Source: Candidatus Kerfeldbacteria bacterium CG_4_10_14_0_8_um_filter_42_10
GTDB taxonomy: Bacteria > Patescibacteriota > Patescibacteriia > UM-FILTER-42-10
Reading direction: 5' to 3'
Length of the DNA stretch: 34,262 bases
Assembly: GCA_002784945.1 (NCBI GenBank)
Contig: PFMD01000051.1
Location: forward strand, 1-34,262
Shown: piece after piece, positions 30,781-34,262 of the stretch
Layout of the letters: each line of letters opens with the position of its first letter
Position numbering within the stretch: position 1 is the first letter of the stretch
The notes under the pieces: generated by a model
What the model was told of the DNA's origin: nothing
The model's database searches: none
The model's input: the letters and a program-made list of their open reading frames with translations, nothing else
Position numbers and translations under genes: made by a program

Positions 30781-31619
30781 TTTTTTGTTTGTTTTGATTT
30801 CATCTGATTAGAAAAGGGGGAGGAGATTCCTGCTCGGTCAAATTCTGTTTTGATTCGTTTTCTTAATTCCCTAGTTAAATCCCACTGTTGGAGCGGTTTT
30901 GTTTTCCCTAATATTTTGAAAACAATCTCCGATTTTTCAAATTTATCCAGACCTAATACTAACGGCGCCTCTAGGAAAAATTTATGATACTCCGAATCCT
31001 GATATAATTCCTGGCCGATTTTGTTAAGAAGTTTTGTTACTTCATCAAGATCGGCATTGGGAGAAACCGGAACATCTAAATTTATTCGCGACCAGTCTTT
31101 GGTAAGATTGGAAGATACTTTTATCTCGCTATTCGGAATATGATGCTGAATGCCATCAAGATCTCTTAAAACAGTCCTTCTTAAATTCATGCTTTCCACC
31201 ACTCCCGATTTATCCCCTATTTTCACCACATCGCCGACTCCATACTGATCTTCAATGATAATAAATAAACCGGACAAAAAATCACGCACCAGGTTTTGGG
31301 AACCGAATCCTATCGCTAACCCGATGATTCCCGCTCCCGCCAAAAGCGGTGCTATCTCTATTCCTAATTCAGGAAGGATCGTCAGAAAAACAGCAACTGT
31401 TACTACTAAAGTGGTGGTGGCGTTAAAAACATTTGACAGCGTTTTCGCTCTTCTCTTAATTTCTCTTTCTTCACGGTTACTTTGTTTGTTTGTGACAAAT
31501 TTTGTTATTGTCCTATTAATAAATCTCTTTATAATTCTATTCAAAACGAATCCTAATAAAATAATTACCAGGATTTTTAATCCATGAACGTATAACCATT
31601 CAATAATGTTTTCCATCAT
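30771..31619 (-). CDS. mscS: small-conductance mechanosensitive channel, MscS family
   Basis: 282 residues. Pore protein that releases solutes under hypo-osmotic shock. N-terminal TM helices (~10-27 and ~70-90), pore-lining TM3 with GAGIIGLAIGFGSQNLVRDFLSGLFIIIEDQYGVGD (~94-129), then the beta domain VKIGDKSGVVESMNLRRTVLRDLDGIQHHIPNSEI and an alpha/beta C-domain. Full set of MscS hallmarks. Its promoter lies so close that the mRNA may be leaderless. It is convergent with rpmB. Confidence 0.94.
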   Translation of the reverse strand: MMENIIEWLYVHGLKILVIILLGFVLNRIIKRFINRTITKFVTNKQSNREEREIKRRAKTLSNVFNATTTLVVTVAVFLTILPELGIEIAPLLAGAGIIGLAIGFGSQNLVRDFLSGLFIIIEDQYGVGDVVKIGDKSGVVESMNLRRTVLRDLDGIQHHIPNSEIKVSSNLTKDWSRINLDVPVSPNADLDEVTKLLNKIGQELYQDSEYHKFFLEAPLVLGLDKFEKSEIVFKILGKTKPLQQWDLTRELRKRIKTEFDRAGISSPFSNQMKSKQTKNSL

Positions 31620-31627
31620 ACAGAATT

Positions 31628-31656
31628 AAAATAACACATTGTAATTCAAAACGCAA
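31628..31656 (-). promoter_or_regulatory. putative extended -10 promoter of mscS
   Basis: Minus strand: TTGCGT (31651-31656), exactly 17 nt ending TGT, TATTTT (31628-31633). The ATG at 31619 is 8 nt past the -10, so the start site is at or within 2-3 nt of the start codon. Confidence 0.4.
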
Positions 31657-31679
31657 AAGAATTTAGCTAAGATGCTTTT

Positions 31680-34262
31680 CTACGTTTTAAATCTGTCTTT
31701 TACTGTAAGAACAAATAAGTATTTAGCTACTTCGATTATGAGAATCAGAATAAGACTGGCTCCTGCCACTATTACCCAATCATGAGGGTGGAGAGCTACT
31801 GTTTTGAAAATTTTCTGGAATGGCGGAAAGTAAACGGCTACTAATTGCATGGCAAGACCCAGCATTATTGCATAAATAAGATACTGATTAGAGAATATCC
31901 TGCGAGAAAAGATGGGATGACGAAGAGATCTTACACTAAAAACATAAAGCAAAGTACTTACCGCAATAATGGAGAAAATAATTGTTTGAGCTCTCATGAT
32001 ATCCCAGTTATTTTCCACAAAATATAGAAATGAAAACAAACTTACTAAACCAATAATACTGCTTATTAATGCCGAAAGAATTTTCATCTCCTTAGTGAAA
32101 AGAGTCTGGCTTTTACCTAAGGGTTTATCGTTCATTATCTCTGCTTCTTGCGGTTCCAATGTTAACGCAATACCGGGGAAACTGTCGGTAACCAGATTGA
32201 TCCAAAGTATCTGCGAGGCCAACAGCGGCAAAGGGAGATCTTTAACAAAAAATATATTAATCATGATAGTGCCAGTGATTAGAATTATTTCTGAAAAACT
32301 GTTAGATAATAGATAGAGAATGACTTTCTTAATATTATCAAAAATAATCCTTCCTTCCCTTACCGCCGCCACAATAGTTTTGAAATTATTGTCTAGAATA
32401 ACCATATCAGAAATTTCTTTCGCTACGTCTGAACCGGAACCTAGGGCAATTCCGATATCGGCTGTTTTAAGCGCCGGAGCATCATTAACGCCATCGCCGG
32501 TCATTGCTACCACTTCTCCCTTTTCTTGCCAAGCATCAACAATTTGCAGCTTATCCTTGGGGGTTACTCGGGCATAAACGGAAATATCTCTGACGCGTTT
32601 CACTAATTCTTTATGGGTCAGCTTGGCCAGATCTTTTCCTTCTAAAATATTCTCGGCTTTACTTTTTAGACCCAGCTCTTTAGCGATTGCTTGCGCCGTC
32701 AGTTTGTGGTCTCCCGTTATTATTACAATATTGATACCGGCTTTCTTGCATAAATCAACGGTTTCTTTCGTTTCTTTGCGCAAAGGATCTTTAATCCCTA
32801 CGAATCCCAAAAATATGAATTGATCCGATAATTCTTTCAACTGTTTTGGATTATCTAAATTTTTTACTCCTAAATCAACCGGCTGATAACCAAAGGCTAG
32901 AATCCTTAATCCCGTCTTGCTCATTTCTTCAAATTCTTTTTGGAACTTTCTTTTCAGAGAAAAGTTCATCTGTTTCACCAAGTTACCATCTTGGATTCGT
33001 TTAGACATTTTAAGAACTTTTTCCGGCGCCCCTTTCAGATAAATAACGTTTTTATTCTTTTGCTGGTGGAGCGTCAGCATATATTTTTTCTCGGAATCAA
33101 AGGGAATTTCATCAAGGCGAGGTTCTTCTTTTTCTAAATCTTCCCGATAAAAATCCAGTCGCGCCCCGACCGAGAGCAATGATTTTTCTGTAGGATTGCC
33201 GATCATTTTCCATTTAGAAAATTCGTCTTGAGGATTTTGAATGGCGGCGTTATTGCTAAGAACTCCGATTTTAAACATTAGGACCAATTCCATACTTTCC
33301 TTAATCTGGGGAGTGCTGCCATGGTGCTGGGCCGGGGAAAGATCGTGATGCAGAGTAACTAATTTTGCTACCCGCATGTCTCCTTCAGTTAAAGTTCCTG
33401 TTTTGTCGGTACAGATTACCGTGGTAGAGCCGAGAGTCTCGGCGGCAACCAGCTTTTTGACCAGCGCGTTCTGCTTTAAAATCCTTTGCATGCCCACCGC
33501 TAGAATGGCGGTAACCGCTATTACCAATCCTTCCGGAATTGCCGAAACCGCTATTGCCACAGACGTAGTAAAAATCTGATCGAAGCGAACCCCTTCTAGC
33601 ATTCCGATAACAAAAATTAAGAAAGATACTCCTAAAGTAATGCCGCCTAACCATCTGCTAAAACGATCCAGTTTTTTTTGAAAGGGCGTTCTTTCTTCCG
33701 GCGTATCTTTAATCAGGATGGCGATTTTACCAAGTTCCGTATTAATGCCGGTAGTAGTGACAACTAATTTTCCCATGCCTTGAACAACAACCGTTCCCAG
33801 AAAAACCATATTTTTCTGTTCGGCCACTACTAAATCTTCTTTTAAAGGATCAGCGTTTTTTTTCACCGGAATTGACTCTCCGGTCAAACTTGCTTCATTT
33901 ATTTCAAGATCCTTGCTTAAGATTAAACGGCCGTCCGCGGGCACTTTGTCGCCTGCTTTCAGTAAAACGATATCACCGGGCACTAATTCTTCGGTTTTAA
34001 CTTCCCTTTCTTTACCGTTTCTTTTTACCCGAGCAAAATAGGTAATCACTTTTTTCAGCTTTTCCATTGCTTGAGTAGCCTTGTATTCTTGAATAAATCC
34101 GACGATGACATTAACAATCACTGCAGCTAAAATAACATACATATCGGTGAATTCTTGAATTACCAAGCTGATAATAGCCGCACCCAGTAAAATATATACC
34201 AGTGAGTTTTTGAACTGATTTAAAAATAAAAAAAGCCACGGTGTCTTTTTTTCTTCCGGTAG
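31680..34262 (-). CDS. calcium-type (P2) cation-transporting P-type ATPase, N-terminus beyond the window
   Basis: 860 residues in the window. The track begins at an internal TTG (34166), but the frame stays open to the right edge with LPEEKKTPWLFF..QFKNSLVYILLGAAIISL, the usual start region of P2 ATPases, so only a few dozen N-terminal residues are missing. Motifs: LTGES (actuator), CTDKTGTLTEG with the phosphorylated Asp, KGAPEKVL (nucleotide domain), ITGDHKLTA, MTGDGVNDAPALKTADIGIALG, then a six-helix C-terminal cation domain with QILWINLVTDSFPGIALTLEP. Best fit is the SERCA/PMCA-like Ca2+ pump group; the exact ion is not proved. It lies 60 bp upstream of mscS, without a visible terminator between. 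Confidence 0.93.
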   Translation of the reverse strand, partial: LPEEKKTPWLFLFLNQFKNSLVYILLGAAIISLVIQEFTDMYVILAAVIVNVIVGFIQEYKATQAMEKLKKVITYFARVKRNGKEREVKTEELVPGDIVLLKAGDKVPADGRLILSKDLEINEASLTGESIPVKKNADPLKEDLVVAEQKNMVFLGTVVVQGMGKLVVTTTGINTELGKIAILIKDTPEERTPFQKKLDRFSRWLGGITLGVSFLIFVIGMLEGVRFDQIFTTSVAIAVSAIPEGLVIAVTAILAVGMQRILKQNALVKKLVAAETLGSTTVICTDKTGTLTEGDMRVAKLVTLHHDLSPAQHHGSTPQIKESMELVLMFKIGVLSNNAAIQNPQDEFSKWKMIGNPTEKSLLSVGARLDFYREDLEKEEPRLDEIPFDSEKKYMLTLHQQKNKNVIYLKGAPEKVLKMSKRIQDGNLVKQMNFSLKRKFQKEFEEMSKTGLRILAFGYQPVDLGVKNLDNPKQLKELSDQFIFLGFVGIKDPLRKETKETVDLCKKAGINIVIITGDHKLTAQAIAKELGLKSKAENILEGKDLAKLTHKELVKRVRDISVYARVTPKDKLQIVDAWQEKGEVVAMTGDGVNDAPALKTADIGIALGSGSDVAKEISDMVILDNNFKTIVAAVREGRIIFDNIKKVILYLLSNSFSEIILITGTIMINIFFVKDLPLPLLASQILWINLVTDSFPGIALTLEPQEAEIMNDKPLGKSQTLFTKEMKILSALISSIIGLVSLFSFLYFVENNWDIMRAQTIIFSIIAVSTLLYVFSVRSLRHPIFSRRIFSNQYLIYAIMLGLAMQLVAVYFPPFQKIFKTVALHPHDWVIVAGASLILILIIEVAKYLFVLTVKDRFKT

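Noticed and set aside
33385-33654. 89-aa minus-strand ORF inside the P-type ATPase gene
   Set aside because: Out-of-frame overlap with the ATPase, low-complexity Gly/Ser/Arg translation.
1-34262. CRISPR array, transposase, integrase or prophage genes
   Set aside because: No regularly spaced repeats and no protein with such motifs; all repeats seen are short palindromes without spacers.
1-34262. Alternative genetic code 25 (TGA = Gly)
   Set aside because: TGA is a functional stop in the adk/map and rplC/rplD ATGA overlaps, and no conserved gene is interrupted by in-frame TGA.

Overview
This window looks like part of a Candidate Phyla Radiation (Patescibacteria) chromosome, most likely a Parcubacteria-type lineage. 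The reasons are an S10-spc ribosomal cluster with no rpmD (uL30) between rpsE and rplO, a missing gene known from the CPR; many short dispersed palindromes between housekeeping genes; poor Shine-Dalgarno signals in front of many starts; and small, generalist gene content. TGA serves as a stop (it ends adk and rplC within ATGA overlaps), so code 25 is excluded. No CRISPR array, transposase, prophage or rRNA gene was seen.

Layout. 1-2.9 kb (minus): the 5' part of asnS, a coupled pair of envelope proteins (DUF5667 and DUF2238/YjdF-like), an AT-rich gene of unknown function and tRNA-Lys(TTT). A palindromic element with a 13-bp duplication of the tRNA 5' end sits just upstream of the tRNA. 3.3-8.9 kb (plus): an FtsX/MacB-type permease and its ATPase, a lipoprotein with its own promoter, then dnaB, ybaB and recR. 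A perfect 20-bp inverted repeat terminates recR and, from the other side, the large minus-strand block.

9-25.8 kb (minus, transcribed from high to low coordinates): a hypothetical membrane-anchored gene, tuf, the S10 and spc ribosomal genes (rpsJ to rplO), secY, adk, map, then ruvX, a WecA/MraY-like glycosyl-1-phosphate transferase and rplU. The usual infA-rpmJ-rpsM-rpsK-rpsD-rpoA-rplQ run is not here. 26-29.6 kb (minus): the str operon rpsL-rpsG-fusA plus a PEGA-domain gene. A terminator and a strong extended -10 promoter split str from the hypothetical-tuf-S10 unit. 29.8-34.3 kb: a site-2-protease-like gene, a lone plus-strand rpmB, mscS and a calcium-type P-ATPase running off the window.

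Most genes are conserved information-processing genes. The less ordinary content lies between them: at least eight hairpin-forming or repeated elements (an AGCT-rich family, GC-rich double hairpins, perfect AT-rich palindromes), a 103-nt structured segment between ruvX and the WecA-like gene, charged low-complexity extensions on five ribosomal proteins, and a recurring promoter style with TGn-extended -10 boxes, some close enough to the start codon to imply leaderless mRNAs. All calls were made by eye; no database search or folding program was run.
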